Shown: piece after piece, positions 53,244 to 61,744 of the stretch
Position numbering within the stretch: position 1 is the stretch's first letter
Layout of the letters: each line of letters begins with the position of its first letter
NCBI RefSeq assembly: GCF_023008545.1
Contig: NZ_CP095397.1
Coordinates: 62,001 to 126,000, forward strand
Source: Natribaculum luteum
Lineage (GTDB): Archaea; Halobacteriota; Halobacteria; Halobacteriales; Natrialbaceae
Direction of reading: 5' to 3'
Length of the DNA stretch: 64,000 nucleotides
Made by a program: the position numbers and the translations under genes
The notes under the pieces: model-generated
Seen by the model: only the letters and a program-made list of their open reading frames with translations
Told to the model about the DNA's origin: nothing
Databases searched by the model: none

Positions 53244-54398
53244 CTACAGCTCGTTTAGCTTCCGCAGGAGCTGTCCGCGGTACTCCTCGTCGCTCTGGAC
53301 GCCCTTGAGTTCGAGGACGTTTCGCTCGAGTTTGTCGAGGGCGACCCGGAAAGCGTTCTCGGCGCCGTATCCCTCGCCGGAGCCGGCGACCTGACCCTTA
53401 CTGGTTCGCAGGCGGATCTGACACGCGATCAGTGGGGTTCCGCGCAGTTTCTCCTTGTGTTCGTGGAAGCGGACGTGGGCGTGGAACACCTGCATCTCGG
53501 CGTACTTGTCCGAGACGTCCTCGATGCTCTGGACGATCGACTCCCGGGAAATCGTATCGAGCAGCGAGACGTTCGTGATCTGGACGTCCATGTGCTCTCG
53601 CTCCGTGTAGGTGAGCGCACGCAGGACGTCGGTCTTGGTGATGACGCCGTCGATAGTGCGGTCGTCGTCGCCCGTGACGACCAGTCCGCCGTAGTCGCTC
53701 TCGAGCATCTGCTCGACGGCCTCGCGGGCGGTCGCCTCGAGCGAGGTCGTCTCGACCGGGCTGTTCATGATGTCGTAGACGGGCACGTCGAGCATCCGCT
53801 GGGTGTCGCCAACGCGGTCGCCGGTCGTGGTCGAATCGTTCTCCCTGATGACGAAGTCCGCGATGTCGTGGGTCGTGACGACGCCGGTGAGATAGCCGTT
53901 CTCGTTTACCACCGGGAGCCGGGAGATGCCGTGTTCGCGCAGGTAGTTGATCGCCTTTCCGATGCCGTCGTCCTCCCCGAGCGTGACGGGGTCGTCGGTG
54001 TAGACGTCCGCGACAGTGATTGCGTCCAGGTTCTCGAGGACGGCCTCGAGGATGCCGTCGCCGCTCACGACTCCCCAGAGCTGGTCGTTCTCGAAGACGG
54101 GTGCGACTCGAGCGTTCCCCTCGACGAGTTTTCGCGCGGCGTCGCGGACGTCCTCGTGTCGGTCGAGTTGTGGAACCGGATCGTTCCGGCTCGGTTTCGT
54201 GAGCGCCGCCACCTTGGCGTCGTCCTCGACGTGGGACTGGAGCACCTCACGTTCGCTGAGCACGCCTTCGTACTCCCCGTCGTTCGTGACGATAAGTCCC
54301 TTGGGATTTCCGTTCTCGAACGTCGAACGGACCTTCCCCATTCGCGTCCCGACGTCGACTTCGATGTACTCCGTAGTGGCGATGTCAGCGATATCCAT
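53244..54398 (-). CDS. Four-CBS-domain protein with C-terminal HPF/RaiA-like domain
   Basis: 384 residues from MDIADIATTEYIEVDVGTRM. Four CBS motifs occupy roughly 1-60, 65-125, 128-190 and 205-270 (examples GISRLPVVNENGYLTGVVTT, YGGLVVTGDDDRTIDGVITK). Residues 275-384 (MDVQITNVSLLDTISRESIV, FHAHVRFHEHKEKLRGTPLI, EDAFRVALDKLER-like ENAFRVALDKLER) look like the beta-alpha-beta fold of ribosome hibernation factors. CBS pairs bind adenine nucleotides. A link from energy state to ribosome dormancy is inferred. Confidence 0.85.
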   Translation of the reverse strand: MDIADIATTEYIEVDVGTRMGKVRSTFENGNPKGLIVTNDGEYEGVLSEREVLQSHVEDDAKVAALTKPSRNDPVPQLDRHEDVRDAARKLVEGNARVAPVFENDQLWGVVSGDGILEAVLENLDAITVADVYTDDPVTLGEDDGIGKAINYLREHGISRLPVVNENGYLTGVVTTHDIADFVIRENDSTTTGDRVGDTQRMLDVPVYDIMNSPVETTSLEATAREAVEQMLESDYGGLVVTGDDDRTIDGVITKTDVLRALTYTEREHMDVQITNVSLLDTISRESIVQSIEDVSDKYAEMQVFHAHVRFHEHKEKLRGTPLIACQIRLRTSKGQVAGSGEGYGAENAFRVALDKLERNVLELKGVQSDEEYRGQLLRKLNEL

Positions 54399-54497
54399 CG
54401 TTCTGGCCGGGGCTACTCTCGCGACGGTATTCAACGTACCGCCCGCACTCGCCGCCTCGTCGGTCGCTTTTTTCTCACACGAGGTGGAACGGACCCC

Positions 54498-54830
54498 ATG
54501 GCACCTGACATCGACGTGTTCGGACGGTACACCTACCTCGCAACCGAACTGTTCTGGGGAGCGATCGCCCTCGCGCTGTTGCGACGTGCCGACGCCGTGC
54601 GGCGGGCCGCCGTCACGATCCTCGCTCTGTATCCCGTCGCCTACCTGTGGGACCGCTACACCCTCGAAGTCGGCGTCTTCTCGATCGACCTCCGGACGGG
54701 AATCGAGATCGCCGGCATCCCGCTCGAGGAGCACCTCTTCATGGCCGTCGTCCCGGGACTCGTCGTCGGATTTCACGAGAACATTTTCGGAGATCGAGGG
54801 CTCTCATCGAGTGCGACTGGACGGGAGTGA
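54498..54830 (+). CDS. Lycopene cyclase-domain protein (short)
   Basis: 110 residues, three membrane segments (TYLATELFWGAIALALLRRA, VTILALYPVAYLWDRYTLEV, HLFMAVVPGLVVGFHENIF) with the family motif GIPLEEHLFM. This is one repeat of the heterodimeric lycopene-beta-cyclase domain; the full haloarchaeal cyclase has two. Carotenoid function (bacterioruberin or retinal route) is possible but a single short unit with no partner next to it makes activity doubtful. Confidence 0.85.
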   Translation: MAPDIDVFGRYTYLATELFWGAIALALLRRADAVRRAAVTILALYPVAYLWDRYTLEVGVFSIDLRTGIEIAGIPLEEHLFMAVVPGLVVGFHENIFGDRGLSSSATGRE

Positions 54831-54860
54831 CTTATTCGGTGAGATCGAACGTATCGGTGA

Positions 54861-55610
54861 ATGGCAGGTCCTCGTCGTGCCGGCCGCCACCGACCACCCA
54901 CGAGTGACGCCCGCGGCCCGGACCGCGCGATCCTCGGCATTTTCCGCGTTCTCGTCGCCGCCATCCTCGTCACGGCACTCGCACTCGGGGCTGTCGTCGC
55001 CGCCCCGTACGTCGTCGACGAACTCGAAGAGCGGACGTCGCCGGTCACGTTCGAAGAACCGCCGCCGGCCGGCGATCGCAACCCTGAACTGGTCGATCCG
55101 GACGATCCGAGCAGGTCGACGTACGACGCGACTGCCGGAACGGTCACGTCGGACGTCGTCGAGGACTTCGTCCACCAGAAGGTCAACGAACGTCGGACCG
55201 AACACGGACTCGAGCCGATCGAGTGGGACGGCACCGTCGCGTCGGTCTCGCGGGCTCATAGCGTCGACATGGCCGACCGGTCGTATTTCAACCACACGAA
55301 CCCCGACGGCGAGAATCCGATGGACCGGTTCAACGACGTCGGCGGCTACTGCCGTGGCTACGGCGAGAACATCGCGATGACGTGGGTCGATCGCAAGGTC
55401 AGACATCCCGACGGGAGTACCACCACATACGAGACCCCCGAGGCGCTCGCCGAAGGGCTCGTCGAGCAGTGGATGAACTCGCCACCGCACCGAAGGGCGA
55501 TTCTCGAGGAGTCCTGGGACCGCGGCGGCGTCGGCGTCTATCTGGCCGACGACGGACAGGTATTCGCGACGCACAACTTCTGTCAGACGTCGTCGTCGCC
55601 GTTTGGATGA
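54861..55610 (+). CDS. CAP (SCP/PR-1) domain protein, membrane-anchored
   Basis: 249 residues. One N-terminal hydrophobic helix (about 24-50, FRVLVAAILVTALALGAVVA) serves as signal anchor, then a Pro/Asp-rich spacer and a CAP domain from about 95: VNERRTEHGLEPIEWDGTVA, RAHSVDMADRSYFNHTNPDG, GYGENIAM and MNSPPHRRAILEES. The CAP His/Glu cluster is intact. These extracellular proteins are of diverse function. Confidence 0.92.
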   Translation: MAGPRRAGRHRPPTSDARGPDRAILGIFRVLVAAILVTALALGAVVAAPYVVDELEERTSPVTFEEPPPAGDRNPELVDPDDPSRSTYDATAGTVTSDVVEDFVHQKVNERRTEHGLEPIEWDGTVASVSRAHSVDMADRSYFNHTNPDGENPMDRFNDVGGYCRGYGENIAMTWVDRKVRHPDGSTTTYETPEALAEGLVEQWMNSPPHRRAILEESWDRGGVGVYLADDGQVFATHNFCQTSSSPFG

Positions 55611-55715
55611 CCGATGGCCGGGACGCAAGCAGCCTCCCCGATCGGGCCGAAGCGCTCGACGAGAAGATACGACGGCAACTCGAACGCTCTTTGCACACGA
55701 GGTCGAAGGTAACGT

Positions 55716-56564
55716 ATGGAGCTCCGGCAGGCACTCACGTCGATCTATCGAACTGCAAGCGACCGCGACGTGACCTTTCTCGCCGCCGGGTTCGCCTACT
55801 ACGCGTTCGTCTCGCTGATCCCGCTGGTCTTGCTCGCGTTCGTCCTCGGCTCGCTACTCGGCGGCGAAGCGCTCGCCGAGCGCCTGATCACGGCCGCGGG
55901 CGACCTCCTGCCAGCGGCCGGCGACGAACTCGTCACCGACGCGCTGACGACCGAAGCTGGACGCGCGGAGGCGTCACTCGTCGCCCTCCTCGTCGCCACC
56001 TGGGGTGCGTTGAAAGTCTTCCGCGGACTGAGCAAGGCGTTCGACGAGGTGTACGGAACCGCCGGCGAGGTTTCGTTCCTCGAGGAGGTTCGCGACGGAA
56101 TCGTGGTCATCGTCGCCATCGGCGGGGCGCTCGTGCTGATGATCGTCATCGGCGTGGTACTCGGCATCGTCGCCCGGGAGATCCCCTTCGTCGGCACCCT
56201 CAGCTGGCTCGCGCTGGTTCTCGGCCTCTTTTTCGCGTTTCTCCCGATCTACTACGTTCTCCCCCCGGTCAGCGTTCGCTTCGTCGAGATCGTCCCGGGT
56301 GCGGCCGTTGCCGCCATCGGGTGGACGATCCTCCAGGTCGGATTCCAGGTCTACGCCGCGAACGCGGCTCGCTACGCGGCCTACGGCGCGGTCGGAGTCG
56401 TCTTGCTCTTCGTCACGTGGCTTTACTTCGCGGGCATCCTGATCCTCGTCGGTGCCGTCGTCAACGTCGTCGTCTCGAGACCGGACGTCGCCGCACCGGA
56501 GTCGCCTCGGTCGGATCGAACCGAGAAACGTTATAACGACTCGGCTGACAGGCCTGACCAATGA
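55716..56564 (+). CDS. YihY/BrkB-family membrane protein
   Basis: 282 residues, six transmembrane helices. Conserved pieces: VTFLAAGFAYYAFVSLIPLV at the start, SKAFDEVYG and the C-terminal YAAYGAVGVVLLFVTWLYFA with GILILVGAVVN. The family was once called RNase BN by mistake; its real function is unsettled. The end overlaps the acidic protein gene by ATGA. Confidence 0.92.
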   Translation: MELRQALTSIYRTASDRDVTFLAAGFAYYAFVSLIPLVLLAFVLGSLLGGEALAERLITAAGDLLPAAGDELVTDALTTEAGRAEASLVALLVATWGALKVFRGLSKAFDEVYGTAGEVSFLEEVRDGIVVIVAIGGALVLMIVIGVVLGIVAREIPFVGTLSWLALVLGLFFAFLPIYYVLPPVSVRFVEIVPGAAVAAIGWTILQVGFQVYAANAARYAAYGAVGVVLLFVTWLYFAGILILVGAVVNVVVSRPDVAAPESPRSDRTEKRYNDSADRPDQ

Positions 56565-57190
56565 GCGAGGAGCGATCCGACGCGACGGAGGAGACCCACG
56601 AGAGCGAAGGCGAGTCGGCAGCCGACGACGCGGGCGACGTCAACGCCCCCGGCGGCGGACCGCGCCGCGTCGTCTCGGACCAGAGCGTCGACGACATCCT
56701 CGAGTCGCTCGACTCGACGCGGTCGCAGGGGCCACCTGCTACCGACGATCAGGACGCTGAAGACGACAGCGACTCGGCCGACGACGAGGCGACGCGCGCC
56801 GCTCCGGCTGGGGACGACGCCGACACTCGAGGAGGTGACGATGCCAACGGCGCAGACTCGAGCGACGACGAGACCGAGCCGACGACCGACGACGGACTCG
56901 CCGCTCGCGTCGAGAGCGGGACCGTCACCGGGTCGGACGTCCGTGCAGCCGAAGCCGGCGAGGGTCGCGAACCGACGCCCGACGTCGGTGAGATCGACCT
57001 CTCGATCGACGACCTCACAGACGGCGACGAGACGGACGGCCCACTCGCCGGCACGCTCGAGGACGAGGGACCAGAACCGAGCGAGAGCAATCCGGCAGCC
57101 GGAGACGATAGCGTCGACGAAGACGAAGATGAAGACGAAGACGAAGACGACGGTGGGTTACTCGGCCGGATTCGACGCTTCTTCTCGTGA
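56561..57190 (+). CDS. Acidic low-complexity protein
   Basis: 209 residues, more than 35% Asp and Glu, with a (DE)n run near 195 and almost no hydrophobic core. Two pieces stand out: RRVVSDQSVDDILESLDS near the N-terminus and the final GGLLGRIRRFFS, a short amphipathic basic helix that could touch the membrane or the BrkB protein. Overlap with brkB points to coupled translation. Mostly disordered; function unknown. Confidence 0.75.
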   Translation: MSEERSDATEETHESEGESAADDAGDVNAPGGGPRRVVSDQSVDDILESLDSTRSQGPPATDDQDAEDDSDSADDEATRAAPAGDDADTRGGDDANGADSSDDETEPTTDDGLAARVESGTVTGSDVRAAEAGEGREPTPDVGEIDLSIDDLTDGDETDGPLAGTLEDEGPEPSESNPAAGDDSVDEDEDEDEDEDDGGLLGRIRRFFS

Positions 57191-57289
57191 GGCGACTGTC
57201 GGACCCGGGGAGACGGGCTCGCCGTTCGTTCCCAGTAGCTGATAATCTCCTAACCATTTCTCGAGGGTTGCGAACGTAGGATAGGCCGC

Positions 57290-57718
57290 ATGACACAGTA
57301 CGACGTCGTACTCGTTCCGACGGACTGGAGCCCCCCAGCCGAGCGGGGCGTCGACCACGGTCTCGAACTCGCGGCCAACAACGCCGCCGACGTCCACTTC
57401 GTCTACGTCCTCGACAGGACGCGCTACGGCGACACGCCAGCGATCTCGAGTTACGAACTCGCACTCGAGGAGGCCGAAGACCAGGCCATCGAACGGCTCG
57501 AGGAGCTCGCAGACCGCGCTCGAGACCGCGGTCTGACTGCCGACGTCCACTGCAGGCGCGGAACGCCACACGAGGAGATCGTCGGCCTGGCGGAGACGAT
57601 CGACGCCGACCTCGTCGTGATGGGCAAACACGGCGAAGGGCAGGCGGAGACGCCACACATCGGCAGCGTCGCCGATCGGGTGCTTCGGACGACCGAACGG
57701 CCAGTGTTCACGGTGTGA
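57290..57718 (+). CDS. Universal stress protein (UspA family)
   Basis: 142 residues. Starts TQYDVVLVPTDWSPPAERGV and has the ATP-binding loop GKHGEGQAETPHIGS (G-x2-G-x9-G-S) near the C-terminus, followed by RVLRTTERPVFTV. It is a second Usp of the window and a little closer to the nucleotide-binding consensus than the one at 23428. Confidence 0.92.
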   Translation: MTQYDVVLVPTDWSPPAERGVDHGLELAANNAADVHFVYVLDRTRYGDTPAISSYELALEEAEDQAIERLEELADRARDRGLTADVHCRRGTPHEEIVGLAETIDADLVVMGKHGEGQAETPHIGSVADRVLRTTERPVFTV

Positions 57719-57917
57719 GACGGTCTGCTGTACCGATTTCCCGGTGCAACCGCAGGACGGTCGCGGTTGCACCGGAACTGACGTACAGTAGTCCGTACGA
57801 GCGCACGCGGATTTCGAGCGCCCCTGGTGATCGTCCGCTCGTGACCGGCGACTCGCTCGATCTCAGTCGCTCGTCGTCGTGTCGTCGAAACGATCCACAC
57901 GTGTCGACCGTGGATTG

Positions 57918-57959
57918 GCTCGAGACAGAAGTAGTGGGTTGGGGCAGATTTGAACCACG
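57918..57959 (-). repeat. Extra copy 1 of the tRNA-Val 3' end
   Basis: Bases 57918-57955 are identical over 38 bases to 58161-58198, which include the tRNA-Val T-arm and acceptor end plus 17 bases downstream of the tRNA. The tRNA body is missing; after TTTGAAC the sequence diverges (CACG, shared with copy 2). Typical of an attachment site left by an integrative element. Confidence 0.75.
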
Positions 57960-58071
57960 CCCGAGAACCTGCTCGCTTCGCTCGCAGAACCTCGGTCTAG
58001 TTCAAATTGCCATAACCATTTTTGACGACGCGGACGCCTCGCTGCGCTCGTCGTCGTTGCGTCGTCAAAAA

Positions 58072-58096
58072 TGGGTTGGGGCAGATTTGAACCACG
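58072..58096 (-). repeat. Extra copy 2 of the tRNA-Val 3' end
   Basis: A 25-base sequence, from TGGGTTGG to TTTGAACCACG, that is identical to 57935-57959 and shares its first 21 bases with the real tRNA (58178-58198). Flanks include an inverted repeat (TTTTTGACGACG at left, CGTCGTCAAAAA at right, 58018-58071). No frame between the copies has coding character. Confidence 0.7.
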
Positions 58097-58177
58097 GTCG
58101 CAGCAAGCTGCTCCCTGATTCAAATCAGCCCCACGTCACGATACCGTCGCTCGCGAATTTGCTCGAGACAGAAGTAG

Positions 58178-58252
58178 TGGGTTGGGGCAGATTTGAACTG
58201 CCGGCCTCCTCCATGTCAAGGAGGTGTCATAACCAGACTAGACCACCAACCC
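58178..58252 (-). tRNA. tRNA-Val (GAC)
   Basis: 75-nt cloverleaf on the minus strand: acceptor GGGTTGG/CCAACCC with discriminator A, anticodon stem CTCCT/AGGAG-type arm around loop TTGACAT with anticodon GAC, T arm with GTTCAAAT. No encoded CCA, no intron. Its 3' end is the source of the two extra copies to the left. Confidence 0.96.
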
Positions 58253-58443
58253 GTCTGGCTGCGTTCGTTCCGCGGCGCGTCGCGCCACGTTTTTCGTCTG
58301 CACTCGTTCGTTGCTCGCCGTCGTAATTGAAGGTTTCGAATCGGACGACGTGCGCGGGTTGTCACCACGGCCAGCGCCGGTATGTTTAAGTGTATGTACG
58401 GATTTGGACATCACAAGACAAGAGCGTACATTGGTGTTACCCT
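58253..58443 (+). promoter_or_regulatory. trp: trp operon promoter region with ATGTACG inverted repeat
   Basis: A TTTAAG box at 58385-58390 lies about 55 bases before the trpD start. Just after it, ATGTACG (58394-58400) and CGTACAT (58425-58431) form a 7-bp inverted repeat around the likely start of transcription. The cores TGTACG and CGTACA are one base away from the TGTACA TRP box bound by Methanothermobacter TrpY. Operator function is inferred. Confidence 0.45.
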
Positions 58444-59454
58444 ATGCAGGAATACGTCGAACGCGTCACGGAGGGACAGGACCTGACACAAACAGAGGCT
58501 CGAGCGGTCTCGAGTGCGGTGTTCGAGGGCGCGACGGAGGCACAGATCGGCGCGTTGCTCGCAGCGCTGCGCGCGAAAGGCGAGACTGAAGCCGAGATCG
58601 CCGGCTTCGCGGAGGGGATGCGCGCGGCCGCACGGACGATCGAACCCACACGCGAACCGCTGGTCGACACCTGCGGAACGGGCGGCGACGACTACGACAC
58701 GATCAACGTCTCGACGACGAGTGCGATCGTGGCCTCCGGCGCGGGCGTACCCGTCGCGAAACACGGCAACTACTCGGTCTCCTCGTCGTCGGGAAGCGCG
58801 GACGTCCTGGAAGAACTCGGCGTCGAGGTCGAGGCCGAACCGCCGGCGGTCGAGGCGGCCATCGAGGACGACGGGATCGGCTTCATGCTCGCGCCCATCT
58901 TCCACCCCGCGATGAAGGCGGTCATCGGCCCGCGCAAAGAACTCGGGATGCGGACGGTGTTCAACGTCCTCGGGCCGCTGACCAACCCCGCAGGAGCCGA
59001 CGCACAGGTCGTCGGCGTCTACGATCCCGACCTCGTTCCCGTCCTCGCCCAGGCGCTCGCGCGGATGGACGTCGACCGCGCGCTGGTCGCCCACGGGTCG
59101 GGCACCGACGAGATCGCCATCCACGGGGAGACAACGGTAGCGGAAGTCGACGGCGACGACGTCGAGGGGTATACCGTCGCGCCGGCCGACCTCGGCCTCG
59201 AGCGCCACGAGATCGGTGACATCGCCGGCGGTTCGCCGGCCGAAAACGCCGCCGACCTCCGCGGGATCGTCGACGGCGACGTCGACGGCGCAAAACGCGA
59301 CGTGATCCTCGCGAACGCCGGGGCGGCACTCTACGTCGCCGGCGAGGCGACGTCGCTCGAGGACGGCGTCGAACGCGCACGCAAGGCGATCGACGACGGC
59401 GCGGCGGCGGGGAAACTCGAGCGACTCCAAACGGCGACACAAGAAGTACGATGA
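58444..59454 (+). CDS. trpD: Anthranilate phosphoribosyltransferase
   Basis: 336 residues from MQEYVERVTEGQDLTQTEAR. PRPP-binding loop DTCGTGGDDYDTINVST, the KHGNYSVSSSSGSADVLEEL segment and FNVLGPLTNPAGADAQVVGV are conserved. It transfers the phosphoribosyl group to anthranilate, the second committed step of tryptophan synthesis. Overlaps trpF by 4 bases. Confidence 0.97.
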   Translation: MQEYVERVTEGQDLTQTEARAVSSAVFEGATEAQIGALLAALRAKGETEAEIAGFAEGMRAAARTIEPTREPLVDTCGTGGDDYDTINVSTTSAIVASGAGVPVAKHGNYSVSSSSGSADVLEELGVEVEAEPPAVEAAIEDDGIGFMLAPIFHPAMKAVIGPRKELGMRTVFNVLGPLTNPAGADAQVVGVYDPDLVPVLAQALARMDVDRALVAHGSGTDEIAIHGETTVAEVDGDDVEGYTVAPADLGLERHEIGDIAGGSPAENAADLRGIVDGDVDGAKRDVILANAGAALYVAGEATSLEDGVERARKAIDDGAAAGKLERLQTATQEVR

Positions 59455-60110
59455 CGCGCGTGAAAGTCTGTGGACTGACGCGCGAGAACGACGTCGAGCT
59501 GGCCGTCGGCGCCGGCGCGGACGCGGTCGGCGTCGTCTGTGACGTGCCGGTCGAGACGCCACGCGAGGTCGATCCCGACCGCGCCGCAGACCTCCTCGAG
59601 GTAGTCCCGCCGTTCGTGACGGGCGTGCTCGTGACGATGCCCGGCGCGGTCGACCGCGCCGTCGACCTCGTGGAGACGGTCGACCCCGACGCGATCCAGG
59701 TCCACGGCGGGCTCGAGCCGGCGGACCTCGAGACGCTACGCGAGGCCGTCGACGTGGCCGTCCTGTACGCGGTCGGTGCGGACGACGTCGAAATCGCGCG
59801 GACGTACGACGACGTCGTCGACGGACTGGTCGTCGACTCGGTCGACGCCGACGGCGGCGGCGGAACCGGCGAGACCCACGACTGGGAGCGCACTCGAGCG
59901 GCGACGGCCGACCTCGCGTCGCCGATCGTCCTCGCCGGGGGGCTCACGCCGGCGAACGTCGCCGACGCCGTCCGGACGGTCGAGCCGTTCGCCGTCGACG
60001 TCTCGAGCGGCGTCGAGGCCCGTGGCGGCGTCAAAGACGACGACGCCGTCCGATCGTTCGTCGAACGAGCGACGACTGCACGGCGGCGAGTCGACGGAGC
60101 GACGCCATGA
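59451..60110 (+). CDS. trpF: Phosphoribosylanthranilate isomerase
   Basis: 219 residues, TIM barrel. VKVCGLTREND holds the catalytic Cys, the ending has VLAGGLTPANVADAV and VDVSSGVEARGGVKD (phosphate loop). It carries out the Amadori rearrangement after TrpD. It overlaps both neighbours by 4 bases. Confidence 0.96.
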   Translation: MTRVKVCGLTRENDVELAVGAGADAVGVVCDVPVETPREVDPDRAADLLEVVPPFVTGVLVTMPGAVDRAVDLVETVDPDAIQVHGGLEPADLETLREAVDVAVLYAVGADDVEIARTYDDVVDGLVVDSVDADGGGGTGETHDWERTRAATADLASPIVLAGGLTPANVADAVRTVEPFAVDVSSGVEARGGVKDDDAVRSFVERATTARRRVDGATP

Positions 60111-61744
60111 CCGGGGCACCGACGCTCGACCTCACGCGCGAGGCGTTTCGCGAGCACGCGGGGACGGCGGACGATCGCCCCGTCGTCGTCCGGGCGGTCG
60201 CGACCCTCGAGTCCGGGGTCACGCCGCTTGCCGCGTACGCGGCGCTGACCGGACGGACGAGCGACCGGGACCGCTCGCCGTACGCTTTCCTGCTCGAGAG
60301 CGCGGAGAAGACTGCCTCGAGCGATCCGGGCGGCGCGTTCCAGCCAGCGTCAGCGCAGACGGAACGCCACGCCCGATTTTCGTACGTCGGCTACGACCCC
60401 GAGGCCGTCGTCACCGTCGGTCCCGACGGGACGTCCGTCGAGAGGCTCTCCGCAGACGCTCCCCTCGAGTTGATCGAGACCGACCCGACGGGAGACGCCG
60501 TCGACGCGCTGCGGGCGGCGTTGCCTGACGTTCGACTGGCGAACGTCCCCGACTGCGATCGACAGCACCTCGAAGGTGGGCTCGTCGGCTTTCTCGCCTA
60601 CGACGCCGTCTACGACCTCTGGCTCGAGGAGGTCGGACTCGAGCGTCCCGACTCGCGGTTTCCCGACGCCGAGTTCGTCCTGACGACGAAGACGCTCGTC
60701 TTCGACGAACGTGACGGGACGCTCTCGCTCGTGTTCACGCCGATCCTCGAGGCGGGGGACGATCCCGGCGAGGTCTACGACGAGATCCGGGCGGAAGCCG
60801 CCGCCGTCCGGGAGGCGCTCGAGACCGCCGACGACCTCGAGACCGGCGGCTTCGTCCGCCACGACGAGCGTGCTGGCTCGAGAGACGCATACGAGGAGAG
60901 CGTTCGCCGGGCGAAAGAACACGTCCTCGACGGCGACATCTACCAGGGGGTCGTCTCGCGCACGCGTGAGCTGTACGGCGAGGTCGACCCGCTCGGCTTC
61001 TACCAGTCGCTCCGGGACGTGAATCCCTCGCCGTACATGTATCTGCTCGAGCACGACGACCGAACCGTCGTCGGTGCGAGCCCCGAGACGCTCGTTTCCG
61101 TGCGCGGGCGCGAGGTCATGTCGAACCCGATCGCGGGGACCTGCGACCGCGGGACGAGTCCAGTGGAGGACCGTCGGCTGGCGGGCGAGATGCTCGCCGA
61201 CGGGAAAGAACGCGCCGAGCACACGATGCTGGTCGACCTGGCGCGCAACGACGTCCGCCGGGTCTCGGAGCCGGGATCGATTCGCGTCGAGGAGTTTATG
61301 AACGTCCTGAAGTACAGCCACGTCCAGCACATCGAGTCGACCGTGACAGGTGAACTCGCGTCGGACGCGGACGCCTTCGACGCGACGCGGGCGGCGTTTC
61401 CCGCCGGGACGCTCTCGGGTGCGCCGAAGGTGCGAGCGATGGAGATCATCGACGAACTCGAGGCCAAACCGCGGGGGCTCTACGGCGGCGGCGTCGGCTA
61501 CTACTCCTGGACCGGCGACGCCGACTTCGCGATCGTGATCCGGACGGCGACGATCGAGGCAGCTGGCGACGAGCGACGGATCACCGTCCAGGCCGGCGCG
61601 GGACTGGTCGCCGACAGCGACCCCACAGCCGAGTACGAGGAGACCGAAAAGAAGATGGACGGCGTGCTCACGGCCCTGGAGCGGATCGAGGTACCTGACG
61701 CCAAGCGGGATGCTCTCGAGACGACGCCGGAGGTGAGTCGATGA
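60107..61744 (+). CDS. trpE: Anthranilate synthase component I
   Basis: 545 residues. The tryptophan feedback site is suggested by FLLESAEK near residue 65. The chorismate-binding half has DGDIYQGVVSRTRELYGEVD, SPYMYLLEHDDRTVVGASPE, GTCDRGTSPVEDRRLAGEML, MLVDLARNDVRRV and SGAPKVRAMEIIDELE. It works with TrpG, encoded next with a 4-base overlap. Confidence 0.97.
   Translation: MTGAPTLDLTREAFREHAGTADDRPVVVRAVATLESGVTPLAAYAALTGRTSDRDRSPYAFLLESAEKTASSDPGGAFQPASAQTERHARFSYVGYDPEAVVTVGPDGTSVERLSADAPLELIETDPTGDAVDALRAALPDVRLANVPDCDRQHLEGGLVGFLAYDAVYDLWLEEVGLERPDSRFPDAEFVLTTKTLVFDERDGTLSLVFTPILEAGDDPGEVYDEIRAEAAAVREALETADDLETGGFVRHDERAGSRDAYEESVRRAKEHVLDGDIYQGVVSRTRELYGEVDPLGFYQSLRDVNPSPYMYLLEHDDRTVVGASPETLVSVRGREVMSNPIAGTCDRGTSPVEDRRLAGEMLADGKERAEHTMLVDLARNDVRRVSEPGSIRVEEFMNVLKYSHVQHIESTVTGELASDADAFDATRAAFPAGTLSGAPKVRAMEIIDELEAKPRGLYGGGVGYYSWTGDADFAIVIRTATIEAAGDERRITVQAGAGLVADSDPTAEYEETEKKMDGVLTALERIEVPDAKRDALETTPEVSR

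Larger units (their letters stand above)
57719..58177. other. 459-base gene-free region with att-like repeats
   Basis: Holds the two tRNA-Val 3'-end copies and local palindromes but no convincing gene. Frames that cross it are low-complexity and interrupted at the repeats. It looks like the remains of successive integrations. Confidence 0.5.

Noticed and set aside
53457-54497. N-terminal 347-codon extension in frame with the lycopene cyclase-domain protein
   Set aside because: This part is antisense to the CBS protein; the membrane protein starts at the ATG at 54498.
57918-58252. Possible CRISPR-like array because of three similar repeats
   Set aside because: Only three unequal copies with unequal spacers, and the repeat is the 3' end of the tRNA-Val gene; no cas genes are near.
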